Of a stretch of DNA of 35,270 nt, positions 1 to 12,502 are shown one piece after another. Each line of letters opens with the position of its first letter. Position 1 is the stretch's first letter. Source of the DNA: an uncultured Pseudomonadota bacterium (lineage in GTDB: Bacteria > Pseudomonadota > Alphaproteobacteria > RF32 > CAG-239); NCBI GenBank assembly GCA_949295025.1, contig CASFJK010000014.1, positions 1-35,270 on the forward strand. Direction: 5' to 3'. A program made the translations under genes and the position numbers. Under the pieces are notes generated by a model that searched no databases, had not been told where the DNA came from, and saw nothing but the letters and a program-made list of their open reading frames with translations.

Positions 1-154
1 TAGCAATTTGATAAGATTGGATAGGCTTTAATTCAAGTGTGTGTGTGAATGATAAATTATGGTCGAACGTATCAAGAGCCAAAGCTGAATTAAAAAAAGC
101 CGGTAAGAGCAAACAAGCCACAACCCGACAACAAGTTAACACAGATTTTATCAT
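1..154 (-). CDS. N-terminal part of a secreted/periplasmic protein (runs off the window)
   Basis: Reading the minus strand from an ATG at 154 gives 51 codons open to the window edge. A strong ribosome-binding site (GGAGG at 161-165) sits 6 bases upstream. The protein starts MIKSVLTCCRVVACLLLPAF and continues through a small-residue stretch ending SALA before LD, which is a classic Sec signal peptide with likely cleavage near residue 27. The mature part that can be seen is too short to name a family. A -35/-10 pair lies upstream at 194-223. The gene is divergent from the ankyrin gene. It is certainly truncated by the window boundary rather than by mutation. The function is unknown; export to the periplasm or outer membrane is inferred from the signal peptide only. 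Confidence 0.65.
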   Translation of the reverse strand, partial: MIKSVLTCCRVVACLLLPAFFNSALALDTFDHNLSFTHTLELKPIQSYQIA

Positions 155-193
155 AATACGCCTCCATGAATAATAGAATTAAAGCCTATACTA

Positions 194-223
194 TTTATAA
201 TAAATCATTTTTTTTTTTTGCAA
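194..223 (-). promoter_or_regulatory. Candidate promoter of the secreted-protein gene at 1-154
   Basis: On the minus strand, TTGCAA (218-223) and TATAAA (194-199) are separated by 18 bases. The spacer is mostly an A-run, seen as a run of Ts on the plus strand near 208-219. The same hexamer pair is seen in front of rpoB. This is by-eye consensus matching to a sigma-70-type promoter. Confidence 0.4.
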
Positions 224-280
224 CCGGAGAATGAGGCGGATTTGTGAATTTTTTGTTACAAAAGGCAAATTTTTAATTTC

Positions 281-308
281 TTGACACTTTTATAAAAGTG
301 TGTATTTA
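281..308 (+). promoter_or_regulatory. Candidate promoter of the ankyrin gene
   Basis: A perfect -35 hexamer TTGACA (281-286) is followed after 16 bases by TATTTA (303-308). It lies about 30 bases upstream of the ankyrin start codon, which implies a short leader. The -10 is imperfect. Confidence 0.45.
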
Positions 309-338
309 TTCTTTTAATATTTTAATTTTTATGTAGCT

Positions 339-824
339 ATGGAAAAAGTATTATTAAATCAATTGCACAAGCATTTCATTGATGCTGTTAAGAAAGGTGA
401 GTTTGAACTGGTTAAATATTTTGTTGAAACAGTTCCCGAACTTGATGTGAATTATGTGGGCAATAATGGTAAAACCGCTCTGATTTGGGCCATTTATAAA
501 GGACATACCGAGATTGCTCTTTATCTGCTCAATCATCCGAATATTGATTATAATTTTGCTGATTTGCAAATGAACACGGCGCTTATTTGGGCTTGCGTAA
601 AGGGTGATTTGGCGGTGGTTAATGCGTTGTTGCAGAAACCAAATTTGAACCTTAATGCTCAAGATGATTCCGGTAGAACGGCTTTTATTCATGCAGTTTT
701 TTTCGGATTCAAAAACATCGTGGATGCTTTGCTGAAAAAGAGTGGTTTGAAAGCCGATACCAAAGACAATTATGGACATGATGCCAAATGGTATTATGTG
801 CAAAAAAATCAAGCAAAAGCTTAA
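339..824 (+). CDS. Small ankyrin-repeat protein
   Basis: The gene encodes 161 residues with no signal peptide or membrane segment, so it is probably cytoplasmic unless exported by another route. After a helical N-terminus, residues about 44-150 show three to four ankyrin units. Their hallmarks are NGKTALIWAIYKGHTEIALY, then NTALIWACVKGDLAVVNALL, then GRTAFIHAVFFGFKNIVDAL, ending in a partial repeat around DNYGHDA. Ankyrin repeats mediate protein-protein binding; the partner cannot be inferred. The start codon has no clear Shine-Dalgarno, but the only nearby upstream ATG (331) is followed at once by a stop. The gene stands alone between a divergent secreted-protein gene and rpoB, with its own promoter and terminator. 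Ankyrin proteins are common in host-associated Alphaproteobacteria, so a host-directed role is possible but unsupported. Confidence 0.85.
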   Translation: MEKVLLNQLHKHFIDAVKKGEFELVKYFVETVPELDVNYVGNNGKTALIWAIYKGHTEIALYLLNHPNIDYNFADLQMNTALIWACVKGDLAVVNALLQKPNLNLNAQDDSGRTAFIHAVFFGFKNIVDALLKKSGLKADTKDNYGHDAKWYYVQKNQAKA

Positions 825-833
825 AGCCTGCTG

Positions 834-876
834 AAAAGCGTATAAATTGAAAATGCAATTTATACGCTTTTTTTTA
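834..876 (+). terminator. Rho-independent terminator after the ankyrin gene
   Basis: A near-perfect stem is formed by AAAGCGTATAAATTG (about 835-849) and CAATTTATACGCTTT (856-870), with a 6-base loop and a following T-run. It isolates the ankyrin gene from the rpoB promoter region. Confidence 0.85.
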
Positions 877-932
877 TTTCTTTTGACAAAAATATGTTTT
901 GTTTCCAAAAAAATGATGAAAAAACAAGTTGC

Positions 933-1132
933 GAATCGGAAAAAGCGAAAAATGAATCCTATAGACTCTTTTGAGAAATTTTGTTGTGCAAAAAAGATAA
1001 AAAACTTGACTCTTTTTTGATAAAAGTGCTTGCAATTTTAGACTCAAGGATTATAAATAGACGAATTTAAAAATTTATTATTCTGCGAATCGCATCTGAG
1101 AGGATTTTTTAATCAAGGGTTTGGGGCGATTC
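933..1132. promoter_or_regulatory. Cluster of seven GANTC sites upstream of rpoB
   Basis: This gene-free stretch between the ankyrin terminator and rpoB contains GAATC at 933-937 and 954-958, GACTC at 964-968, 1008-1012 and 1041-1045, GAATC at 1087-1091 and GATTC at 1128-1132. GANTC is the target of the alphaproteobacterial methyltransferase CcrM, and methylated sites near promoters can recruit GcrA; this is family knowledge. The site at 1041-1045 lies inside the proposed rpoB promoter spacer. Other gene-free stretches in the window hold none or one. A regulatory role is inferred from the density. No methyltransferase gene is in the window. Confidence 0.55.
1030..1057 (+). promoter_or_regulatory. 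Candidate rpoBC promoter
   Basis: TTGCAA (1030-1035) and TATAAA (1052-1057) are spaced by 16 bases. An AGACTCA copy sits in the spacer at 1040-1046. A start near 1064 would give a leader of about 167 bases. A second possible -35, TTGACT at 1006-1011, lacks a good -10 partner. There is no rplJL gene upstream, so rpoB must have its own promoter here. Confidence 0.5.
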
Positions 1133-1206
1133 ACACTTAAAAATCGATTTTTGTTACATAACTTTCTGCGGTCGGGGTGCGGTTTTCCGCCGGTATTGTC
1201 GCAGAA
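1081..1206 (+). promoter_or_regulatory. Structured rpoB leader with alternative pairings
   Basis: Several exact complements lie in the presumed 5' untranslated region. GAATCGC (1087-1093) pairs with GCGATTC (1126-1132). TTCTGCG (1164-1170) pairs with CGCAGAA (1200-1206) and encloses a GCGG-TTTT-CCGC hairpin (1179-1190). A second identical TTCTGCG at 1081-1087 could compete for the same CGCAGAA. The 3' arm ends about 10 bases before the AAGGA Shine-Dalgarno. This could be a regulatory leader, but no covariation evidence is available. Confidence 0.4.
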
Positions 1207-1230
1207 TTATAACCTAAGGATTAAAGCACA

Positions 1231-4200
1231 ATGTTGAAATCTTATACGAGCAAAAAACGTGTAAGAAGAAGTTTCGGCAGAATTGATGCTGTTGCTGATA
1301 TGCCGAGCTTAATCGAAATTCAAAAAGGTTCTTATGACAGCTTTATCCAGGCTCCGGGGGCAGAACCCTGCGAATTTGGTCTGGAAGAAGTTTTCAAGTC
1401 AATTTTCCCAATTAAAGATTTTTCCGGTAACGGTGAGTTAGAGTTTGTTAAATATGAACTCGAAGAGCCGAAATATGACGTTGATGAATGTATCAAACGT
1501 GATATGACCTATGCTGCTCCTGTTAAAGCAACCTTGCGTTTGGTTGTTTGGGATACAGATGAAGCTACCGGTGCAAAATCTATCCATGACATTAAAGAAC
1601 AAGATGTTTATATGGGCGATATTCCGTTGATGACAGATAAGGGTACATTTATCTGCAACGGTACCGAACGTGTCGTCGTTTCTCAAATGCACAGATCTCC
1701 TGGCGTGTTCTTTGACCATGATAAAGGTAAAACCGTTTCTTCCGGTAAATATTTGTTTGCCGCACGCGTTATTCCTTATCGCGGTTCTTGGCTCGATTTT
1801 GAATTTGATGCCAAAGATTTGATGTATGCACGTATCGACCGTCGTCGTAAATTGCCGATTTCTTCTATTCTCTATTCTTTGTACTCTAAAGAAACAGAAG
1901 AGAAAATTGCTGAACTTGCAAAAGAAGGCAAAGAAATTGAACGTACCGAAATTAAAGGTATGGATAAAGAAGAAATTTTGAACTATTTCTACGATGCCAT
2001 TACTCATGTAGCCGACAAAAAAGGTTGGAAAGTTAAGTTTGATGCCGAACGTATGAAAGGTGTTAAATTTGACTATGATTTGATTGATGCCAAATCCGGT
2101 GAAGTTGTATTGGAAAAAGGTAAAAAACTTGCTCCGCGTATGGCTCAAAAACTCGTTGATAATGGTTTAGAATTTTATAAAGTTTCTGATGAACAAATTA
2201 TCGGAAAATTCTTGGCTAACAACGTTGTTGATAGCAAAACAGGTGAAATTATTGCCGAAGCTGGTGATGAAATCACTCAAGAAGTTTTAGATAAATTGAG
2301 CGTTGCCAAAGTTAAAAAATTTAACACCTTGTTTATTGACGGTGTTAACGTTGGTCCTTACATCCGCAATACTTTGGCTACCGATAAAAACACATGCCGT
2401 GAAGAAGCTTTGTTAGATATTTATCGTGTTATGCGTCCGGGTGAACCACCTACGTATGATACTGCTGATCAACTCTTTAACGGTTTGTTCTTTGATAACG
2501 AACGTTATGACTTGTCTTCCGTTGGTCGTGTTAAAATGAATGCAGCTTTGGATATTTCTTTTGATGAAGCTCCGGATACTTGCCGCGTTTTGCGTAAAGA
2601 TGATATCTTGCGCATTGTTAAACACTTGGTTGAACTTCGCGACGGTAAAGGCGAAGTTGACGATATTGACCACTTGGGCAACCGTCGTGTTCGTTCCGTT
2701 GGTGAATTGATGGAAAACCAATATCGCATGGGCTTGCTCCGCATGGAAAGAGCTATTCGCGAAAGAATGTCTTCCGAAGTTTTGAACAATGTAAAACCGC
2801 AAGATTTGGTTAATGCTAAACCGATTGCTTCTGTTATCAGAGAGTTCTTCGGTTCTTCTCAATTGTCTCAATTTATGGATCAGAACAACCCGTTGTCAGA
2901 AATTACACACAAACGTCGTTTGTCTGCATTGGGACCTGGTGGTTTGAGCCGTGACCGTGCCGGCTTTGAAGTCCGCGACGTGCACCCGACACACTATGGT
3001 CGTATCTGCCCGATTGAAACTCCTGAAGGTCCGAATATCGGTTTGATTAACTCTTTGTCTACATATGCTCGTATCAACAAATACGGCTTCATTGAATGCC
3101 CGTATCGTAAAGTTGTTAACGGCGTGGTTACCAAAGATGTGGTTTACCTTTCAGCTAATGAAGAAGGTAAGTTCAAAATCGCTGAAGCAAACGCTAAAGT
3201 TAAAGAAGATGGTCATTTTGAAAATGACTTGATTGCTTGCCGTAAGGCCGGTGAATTTGAATTTGCTAAACCTGAAGAAATTGACTTCATCGACGTTTCT
3301 CCAAAACAATTGGTATCAGTTGCTACAGCTTTGATTCCGTTCTTGGAAAACGACGATGCGAACCGTGCTTTGATGGGTGCAAACATGCAACGTCAAGCCG
3401 TTCCATTGCTCCGTTCCGAAGCTCCGTTGGTTGGTACCGGTGTTGAAGGCACTGTTGCTAAAGATTCCGGCGCTACCGTTGTTGCTAAACGTGATGGTGT
3501 TGTTTCTCAAGTTGATGCTACCCGTATCGTTGTTACTTCCGAAGGTGAAAACGTAACCGATGCCGGTGTTGATATTTACAAATTGCAAAAATTCCGTCGT
3601 TCAAACCAAAATACCTGCATTAACCAAGTTCCTTTGGTTAAGGTTGGTGACAAGGTTAAAGCCGGTGATATTATGGCTGATGGTCCTTGTACCGAAATGG
3701 GTGAGTTGGCTTTGGGTAAAAACGTACTTGTTGCCTTCATGCCTTGGAACGGTTTGAACTACGAGGATGCTATTTTGCTTTCTGAACGCATTTCTCGTGA
3801 CGATGTCTTCACTTCTCTTCACATTGAAGAATTTGAAGTTATGGCTCGTGATACCAAACTCGGACAAGAAGAAATCACTCGTGATATTCCGAACGTTGGT
3901 GAAGAAGCTTTGCGTAATCTTGATGAAGCTGGTATCGTTTACATTGGTGCTGAAGTTAAAGCCGGTGATATCTTGGTTGGTAAGGTTACTCCGAAGGGTG
4001 AATCTCCTGTTACTCCGGAAGAAAAACTCTTGCGCGCTATCTTTGGTGAAAAAGCCAGTGATGTTCGCGATACTTCTTTGCGCGTTCAACCGGGTATTGA
4101 AGGTATTGTCGTTGACGTTCACGTTTTCTCTCGCCGCGGCGTTGAAAAAGACGAACGTGCTTTGTCTATCGAGCAAGAAGAAATTTCTGCTTTGGCCAAA

Positions 4201-5403
4201 GATCGTGACGATGAAATTAATATCATCAAAACCAGCTTTGAACATCGTTTGAAATCTATGCTCATCGGTCATGAAGTTGTTGATGCTCCGAAAGGTATTG
4301 CAAAGAAAGCTAAATTGACTGAAGAAGTTTTGAATAGCGTTCCTTCTTCTCAATGGCGTAAGATCGTTGTTAAAGACGAAGATATTATGTCTAAAGTGGA
4401 AGAATTGATTGCTGCTTTTGATGCTCGTGTCGAAAAGATTCAAAAACACTTTGAAAATAAGGTTGAAAAGGTACAACGCGGTGATGATTTGTTACCTGGC
4501 GTTTTGAAGATGGTTAAAGTCTTCATTGCTACCAAACGTAAGATTCAAACCGGTGATAAAATTGCCGGACGTCACGGTAACAAAGGTACAATTTCTCGTG
4601 TATTGCCTTTGCAAGATATGCCTTATATGGAAGATGGTACTCCGGTCGATATCGTGTTGAACCCGTTGGGTGTGCCTTCACGTATGAACGTAGGACAAAT
4701 TTTGGAAACTCACTTGGGTTGGGCCGCTAAAGAACTCGGTAAACAACTGAATGATATGATGGACCAATACAAGAGAGGCGAAAAGACCATTCAAGAACTT
4801 AATGACGAACTCAAAGCCGTTTACGGTGAAAAACAATATAAAGAAGACATTAAGTCATTGAACGAAAAAGAGTTGGAAGAAATGGTTCGTAACCTTAAGA
4901 AAGGTGTGCCGATGGCTACCCCTGTATTTGATGGTGCTTCGAACGATGATATTAACTCTATGTTGTCTTTAGCCGGTTTGCCGACCTCTGGTCAAATTGA
5001 CTTGTATGATGGTCGTACCGGTGAAAAATTTGACCGTAAGGTTACCGTTGGTATTATCTACATGCTTAAACTTCACCACATTGTTGATGAGAAAATGCAC
5101 GCTCGTTCTGTTGGTCCGTACTCTTTGGTTACTCAACAACCGTTGGGTGGTAAGGCTCAGTTCGGTGGTCAACGTTTCGGTGAAATGGAAGTTTGGGCTC
5201 TTCAAGCTTATGGTGCTGCTTACACCTTGCAAGAAATGCTCACCGTTAAGTCAGATGACGTTAATGGTCGTACTAAAGTTTACGAAGCTATCGTTCGCGG
5301 TGATGACGGATTTGAAGCCGGTGTTCCGGAATCCTTTAACGTTTTGGTTAAAGAAATCAAATCTTTGTGCTTGAACGTCGAATTGTTGAACGAAGAAGTT
5401 TAA
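1231..5403 (+). CDS. rpoB: DNA-directed RNA polymerase beta subunit
   Basis: The 1390-residue product is a full-length beta subunit, which with beta-prime forms the RNA polymerase catalytic core. The rifampicin pocket matches the E. coli drug-sensitive form. It runs from [10 protein letters not shown] at about residue 539, with Q547, D550, H560, R563 and S565 at the positions equivalent to E. coli Q513, D516, H526, R529 and S531. The active-site lysines are K1110 and K1118 within [13 protein letters not shown]. The conserved C-terminal block [20 protein letters not shown] is present. The ATG has AAGGA about 10 bases upstream. rpoC follows after 20 bases, forming a two-gene operon. The rplKAJL genes that usually precede rpoB are absent here, and an ankyrin gene lies upstream instead. 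Confidence 0.99.
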   Translation: MLKSYTSKKRVRRSFGRIDAVADMPSLIEIQKGSYDSFIQAPGAEPCEFGLEEVFKSIFPIKDFSGNGELEFVKYELEEPKYDVDECIKRDMTYAAPVKATLRLVVWDTDEATGAKSIHDIKEQDVYMGDIPLMTDKGTFICNGTERVVVSQMHRSPGVFFDHDKGKTVSSGKYLFAARVIPYRGSWLDFEFDAKDLMYARIDRRRKLPISSILYSLYSKETEEKIAELAKEGKEIERTEIKGMDKEEILNYFYDAITHVADKKGWKVKFDAERMKGVKFDYDLIDAKSGEVVLEKGKKLAPRMAQKLVDNGLEFYKVSDEQIIGKFLANNVVDSKTGEIIAEAGDEITQEVLDKLSVAKVKKFNTLFIDGVNVGPYIRNTLATDKNTCREEALLDIYRVMRPGEPPTYDTADQLFNGLFFDNERYDLSSVGRVKMNAALDISFDEAPDTCRVLRKDDILRIVKHLVELRDGKGEVDDIDHLGNRRVRSVGELMENQYRMGLLRMERAIRERMSSEVLNNVKPQDLVNAKPIASVIREFFGSSQLSQFMDQNNPLSEITHKRRLSALGPGGLSRDRAGFEVRDVHPTHYGRICPIETPEGPNIGLINSLSTYARINKYGFIECPYRKVVNGVVTKDVVYLSANEEGKFKIAEANAKVKEDGHFENDLIACRKAGEFEFAKPEEIDFIDVSPKQLVSVATALIPFLENDDANRALMGANMQRQAVPLLRSEAPLVGTGVEGTVAKDSGATVVAKRDGVVSQVDATRIVVTSEGENVTDAGVDIYKLQKFRRSNQNTCINQVPLVKVGDKVKAGDIMADGPCTEMGELALGKNVLVAFMPWNGLNYEDAILLSERISRDDVFTSLHIEEFEVMARDTKLGQEEITRDIPNVGEEALRNLDEAGIVYIGAEVKAGDILVGKVTPKGESPVTPEEKLLRAIFGEKASDVRDTSLRVQPGIEGIVVDVHVFSRRGVEKDERALSIEQEEISALAKDRDDEINIIKTSFEHRLKSMLIGHEVVDAPKGIAKKAKLTEEVLNSVPSSQWRKIVVKDEDIMSKVEELIAAFDARVEKIQKHFENKVEKVQRGDDLLPGVLKMVKVFIATKRKIQTGDKIAGRHGNKGTISRVLPLQDMPYMEDGTPVDIVLNPLGVPSRMNVGQILETHLGWAAKELGKQLNDMMDQYKRGEKTIQELNDELKAVYGEKQYKEDIKSLNEKELEEMVRNLKKGVPMATPVFDGASNDDINSMLSLAGLPTSGQIDLYDGRTGEKFDRKVTVGIIYMLKLHHIVDEKMHARSVGPYSLVTQQPLGGKAQFGGQRFGEMEVWALQAYGAAYTLQEMLTVKSDDVNGRTKVYEAIVRGDDGFEAGVPESFNVLVKEIKSLCLNVELLNEEV

Positions 5404-5423
5404 GGTAAAGGAGTTAGATATAA

Positions 5424-9593
<4,170 letters not shown>

Positions 9594-9612
9594 GCTTGAT
9601 TTAAGCAAAAAG

Positions 9613-9643
9613 AAAGCCTCCTGAATTTCAGGGGGCTTTTTTT
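9613..9643 (+). terminator. Rho-independent terminator after rpoC
   Basis: A 12-base stem, AAAGCCTCCTGA (9613-9624) with TCAGGGGGCTTT (9628-9639), has one G-T wobble and a 3-base loop. It is followed by a T-run and closes the rpoBC operon. Confidence 0.9.
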
Positions 9644-9671
9644 GTTTTTATTTTATAAGTTGCTTTTTTAC

Positions 9672-9699
9672 TTGAATCCGCTTGAAGTCGGATTATCTT
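9672..9699 (+). promoter_or_regulatory. Weak candidate promoter of the secreted-protein gene at 9730
   Basis: TTGAAT (9672-9677) and TATCTT (9694-9699) are spaced by 16 bases. The palindromic CTTATATAAG just downstream is an alternative -10 region. A promoter is needed here because the rpoC terminator lies upstream. One GAATC overlaps the -35. Confidence 0.3.
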
Positions 9700-9729
9700 A
9701 TATAAGAACAACTTAATTAAGGAGGAAAA

Positions 9730-10251
9730 ATGAAAAAGTTTTTATTGTGTACATCTGCTTTAGTTTTGCTGAGTGCAGAAGTTTTGGCGCAAGATATTAC
9801 AGATACAATAACAGTGCAAGAAGATTTACAAGTTAATTCTACTCCAACGGTTGTGTATGGCGCTGCGGCTAATGCCAGTGGCGGTGAAAATACTGATGTG
9901 GTAGAACAAGCCGCAGATGCTCAAAATCCACTCGGAGCACCTCTAAATACCCAAGAAAATGATAGTACGCCTTCTCAAAATTCTGTTTCGGTAGGACCTG
10001 TTCCTGCGCAAGATGGTTCTTTGTCTCAGCCAGAGCAAGTATCGTCTGAACCTCAAATAAAACCAATTCAACAAGAAAGTCAGCAGGGTATTTTGCAGCC
10101 AGGGGAATTGGCTTTACCGCAACCGAGTACGCGTATTGAAAATGAGCTTTATCAATCTGGAAACGATATCATTGACGTTCAGGCTTATCCGATTGATGAT
10201 GTGTCAACAGTAACAGAGCCTAATATTCAACCGACTATTGTTTCTCAATAA
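9730..10251 (+). CDS. Secreted low-complexity acidic protein, function unknown
   Basis: The 173-residue protein has a clear signal peptide: MKKFLLCTSALVLLSAEVLA, with likely cleavage before QD. The mature part is rich in Gln, Pro, Ser, Thr, Asn and acidic residues and has very few aromatic or basic residues. It looks intrinsically disordered, with no recognisable domain and no cysteines after the signal. The start is well supported by AAGGAGG six bases upstream. It is monocistronic, between the rpoC terminator and a bidirectional terminator shared with the convergent 677-residue protein gene. A role as a periplasmic linker or surface protein is possible but cannot be shown. I do not recognise it as a known family. 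Confidence 0.75.
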   Translation: MKKFLLCTSALVLLSAEVLAQDITDTITVQEDLQVNSTPTVVYGAAANASGGENTDVVEQAADAQNPLGAPLNTQENDSTPSQNSVSVGPVPAQDGSLSQPEQVSSEPQIKPIQQESQQGILQPGELALPQPSTRIENELYQSGNDIIDVQAYPIDDVSTVTEPNIQPTIVSQ

Positions 10252-10263
10252 AACAAAGGCAAT

Positions 10264-10299
10264 AAAAAAATATCACCGAAAAATCGGTGATATTTTTTT
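10264..10299. terminator. Bidirectional terminator between convergent genes
   Basis: A perfect stem pairs 10264-10279 with 10284-10299 (core TATCACCGA / TCGGTGATA) across a 4-base A loop. There is an A-run on the left and a T-run on the right, so it can stop transcripts from both the gene ending at 10251 and the minus-strand gene ending at 10312. Confidence 0.9.
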
Positions 10300-10311
10300 T
10301 GTTTTGATTTT

Positions 10312-12345
10312 TTATTTTACCAGGTCGTTTTTATGATTTTTAAAAACCTGAATGAAGTTATTGTCAGCACCTTCTGTACCATATTCTTGACTACCTTTTC
10401 CAAGGCGATCGGCACTGATTTCTTTTTCCATATCAATGGTTTTTACCGGTTTCCCACTACGGTCAATCAATTGTCCGTAATCATTGATATGGGTAAAGGC
10501 ACCGTACAGGTTATTCTGATCACGTTCGCTGACCTTGCCTGCAAAGATATTTTCCATGCTCTTAGCAATTTTAGAACCAGGGAAGTTTTGCATAACAACA
10601 CGCATTTTATATGCAATTTCTGTTGCTGTAATTGGTTCTTGGTGTTTAGATGTGGCATGGCGTTTGAACTTGCTCATATCTAAATTTTTTTGAGTGATTA
10701 AGCGTTTTATGGTTAAGATATCTTCTTTATTTGCCTTTTCAGCATCTTTAAAGCTGATGCCTTCTTGTTCACTCTTAAAGCCGGCGGAACGCTCCAGATA
10801 AAAACCATTGCTCAAGTCTTGAGGTGTTAATTGCAATGTATCTGCTGGAGTTGGTTTAACAATAGAATCTGACGGAATGACTGTCGTTTTTTCCGGTATA
10901 TCTCTATCTTGGTTTTTATTTTCATTATTACCGTTACCGGCGCAACTTTTGGGTAAAAGCAAAGCGGCTGCGGCTAATGCAGCAACGGCTGCAATTTTTT
11001 TCCATTTATCTTTAAGCCAATCTTTAGCCTTGCCCCAGAAACCTTTTTTCTTTTTTTCGGGTTGTGGTTTTGGGGTTCTATTGGTTGTGTCCTCCGGTTG
11101 GAACGGAGTACGCTCTGTGGAAGTTGGAATAGGTATTATTGGTGTATGATTTTCATTTTCCGGTTTTTGGGGTTCCTGATGATGCTTTTCTGAAACAATT
11201 ATTTTTGATGTACCTTTAGCATCTTCATCACCAATAGCAAATTCTTCCGGAGTTTTTTCTGTAGTTATTACAGGTTTTTTGGAAGCCTTTTCTGCTGCAG
11301 CTTTTTCTCTTTTAGCAGCATTCGCAGCTAGTCCACCTAAAATTCCAGCTAAAGTATTATTCGTGTTGTCTTTAACTTCTTTAACCAAGTTAGCATGAGA
11401 TTGATATTTTTCTTTGTTGGCAAGAATTTTTTGTTTTTGTTGTTCTGCCATCAAATGCATCAATTTATCATAGGCAGCTTTACCTTCCGGCAATAATTGT
11501 CCTTTTGAGTTGGTGCCGAAAGTTTTGATGAACTGCATCATGGTTTCATAGCTGTCGTTGTCGATTGAAACTTTACCTTCGGCAAATTTTTTCAAATCGG
11601 CTATACTATTATCATACAAGCTTTCAAAGGCTGTACCATTACCATCATCGGCATAAAGCAATTTGTCGTGATATTCCAGAATTTTTTTCAAATCGTCATT
11701 GCTATAGCCTTTAATGTTTTTAATTTCTTCGTTGGCAATACCATCTAAAAGGGCTTGATGCAGAGCTTTTTCTGCTTCTTGATCCGGATTGGGTCGAGGC
11801 ATTTTACGTTCTTCTTTTTTAGTTGCATTTTCAGCTATACCACCCAAAATTCCGCCAAGCGTATTATTGGTATTATCTTTAACGGATTTGACTATATCAG
11901 CAATATTTTCTGGAGCTTCTTTTTTCTTTGATTTTTTTGTTTCTTTAATATCTTCAGAAGAATGAGGTTCAAACTCTTTAGCAACTTTGCGTTCTTCAAA
12001 CAAACGATCAGTATATTCTTTGAGAGGAGTTAAATCGATAAATTCACTACCATAGATAAAGTCGTTATCTTTTAATCTTTCTTCAACCAGAGCTTTGATT
12101 TTATCTTTCTCTTCGGCAGGAACATTGTTGTCGATAAAGGTATTGAAAGAGCGGATGGCTTTGAGTTTTTCACCTTCGTTTTTGCCATAGGCTACAGAAA
12201 CAGCCATTTCATCAAATTCATTATTGACGCGATCTTCTAAGGTTAAAGTAGGGGTTTTTTGTTTCTTTACTTGTTTTTGAGGAAATTCAGAAGAATGTAC
12301 TTCAAACTCTTTAGCAACTTTGCGTTTTTGCTTTTTTTTTGCCAT
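10312..12345 (-). CDS. 677-residue single-pass protein with duplicated internal modules, function unknown
   Basis: I chose the ATG at 12345 because AAGGA lies 7 bases upstream; an upstream in-frame extension to 12447 lacks this and looks non-coding. The protein is very rich in Lys, Glu and Asn. Two motifs occur twice: VAKEFE(V/P)HSSE at residues 10-20 and 121-131, and VKDNTNNTL(G/A)GILGG at about 155-169 and 324-338, each in a longer similar block. A Pro/Thr-rich stretch (about 398-430) leads to a basic helix and a short hydrophobic segment, IAAVAALAAAALLLP (451-465), then a Pro/Ser/Asp linker and a C-terminal region (about 508-677) that looks globular. The positive charge before the segment suggests an N-in, C-out anchor. 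There is no signal peptide and I recognise no family. It has a bidirectional terminator downstream and is divergent from the small membrane protein at 12503. Confidence 0.8.
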   Translation of the reverse strand: MAKKKQKRKVAKEFEVHSSEFPQKQVKKQKTPTLTLEDRVNNEFDEMAVSVAYGKNEGEKLKAIRSFNTFIDNNVPAEEKDKIKALVEERLKDNDFIYGSEFIDLTPLKEYTDRLFEERKVAKEFEPHSSEDIKETKKSKKKEAPENIADIVKSVKDNTNNTLGGILGGIAENATKKEERKMPRPNPDQEAEKALHQALLDGIANEEIKNIKGYSNDDLKKILEYHDKLLYADDGNGTAFESLYDNSIADLKKFAEGKVSIDNDSYETMMQFIKTFGTNSKGQLLPEGKAAYDKLMHLMAEQQKQKILANKEKYQSHANLVKEVKDNTNNTLAGILGGLAANAAKREKAAAEKASKKPVITTEKTPEEFAIGDEDAKGTSKIIVSEKHHQEPQKPENENHTPIIPIPTSTERTPFQPEDTTNRTPKPQPEKKKKGFWGKAKDWLKDKWKKIAAVAALAAAALLLPKSCAGNGNNENKNQDRDIPEKTTVIPSDSIVKPTPADTLQLTPQDLSNGFYLERSAGFKSEQEGISFKDAEKANKEDILTIKRLITQKNLDMSKFKRHATSKHQEPITATEIAYKMRVVMQNFPGSKIAKSMENIFAGKVSERDQNNLYGAFTHINDYGQLIDRSGKPVKTIDMEKEISADRLGKGSQEYGTEGADNNFIQVFKNHKNDLVK

Positions 12346-12379
12346 GTCATTGTCCTTCTTGTTGTTTATATATGAATGT

Positions 12380-12408
12380 ATCATACACCATTTTTTGTTG
12401 TTCGTAAA
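12380..12408 (-). promoter_or_regulatory. Weak candidate promoter of the 677-residue protein gene
   Basis: On the minus strand, TTTACG (12403-12408) and TATGAT (12380-12385) are spaced by 17 bases. They lie about 35 bases upstream of the chosen ATG. The position supports the downstream start, but the -35 is poor. Confidence 0.35.
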
Positions 12409-12431
12409 TATTTTTTGTCTAAATTTTGGTG

Positions 12432-12459
12432 TTGACAAGAAAATCATTGTTTATATAGT
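12432..12459 (+). promoter_or_regulatory. Candidate promoter of the small membrane protein at 12503
   Basis: A consensus TTGACA (12432-12437) and TATAGT (12454-12459) are spaced by 16 bases. This predicts a start near 12466, which supports the ATG at 12503 over longer upstream readings. Confidence 0.5.
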
Positions 12460-12502
12460 AAAAAAAGTTTATTTATTATTGTTTAATTTAATATTTTTAA
12501 GT

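Noticed and set aside
208-219. Run of twelve Ts near the window start
   Set aside because: It is a homopolymer in AT-rich promoter DNA with no preceding stem, so it is not a terminator; it may also be a site of sequencing length error.
354-908. Open frame of 184 codons antisense to the ankyrin gene
   Set aside because: It overlaps the ankyrin gene and its terminator, and its Ile/Phe/Asn-rich composition is that of a shadow frame.
3601-4476. Long open frame of 291 codons on the minus strand inside rpoB
   Set aside because: It is antisense to a well-conserved gene, rich in Asn, Phe and Arg as expected from the reverse frame of biased codons, and has no ribosome-binding site or family pattern.
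12346-12447. N-terminal extension of the 677-residue protein by 34 residues
   Set aside because: There is no ribosome-binding site, the extension overlaps the predicted promoter at 12380-12408, and AAGGA sits at the right distance from the internal ATG at 12345.
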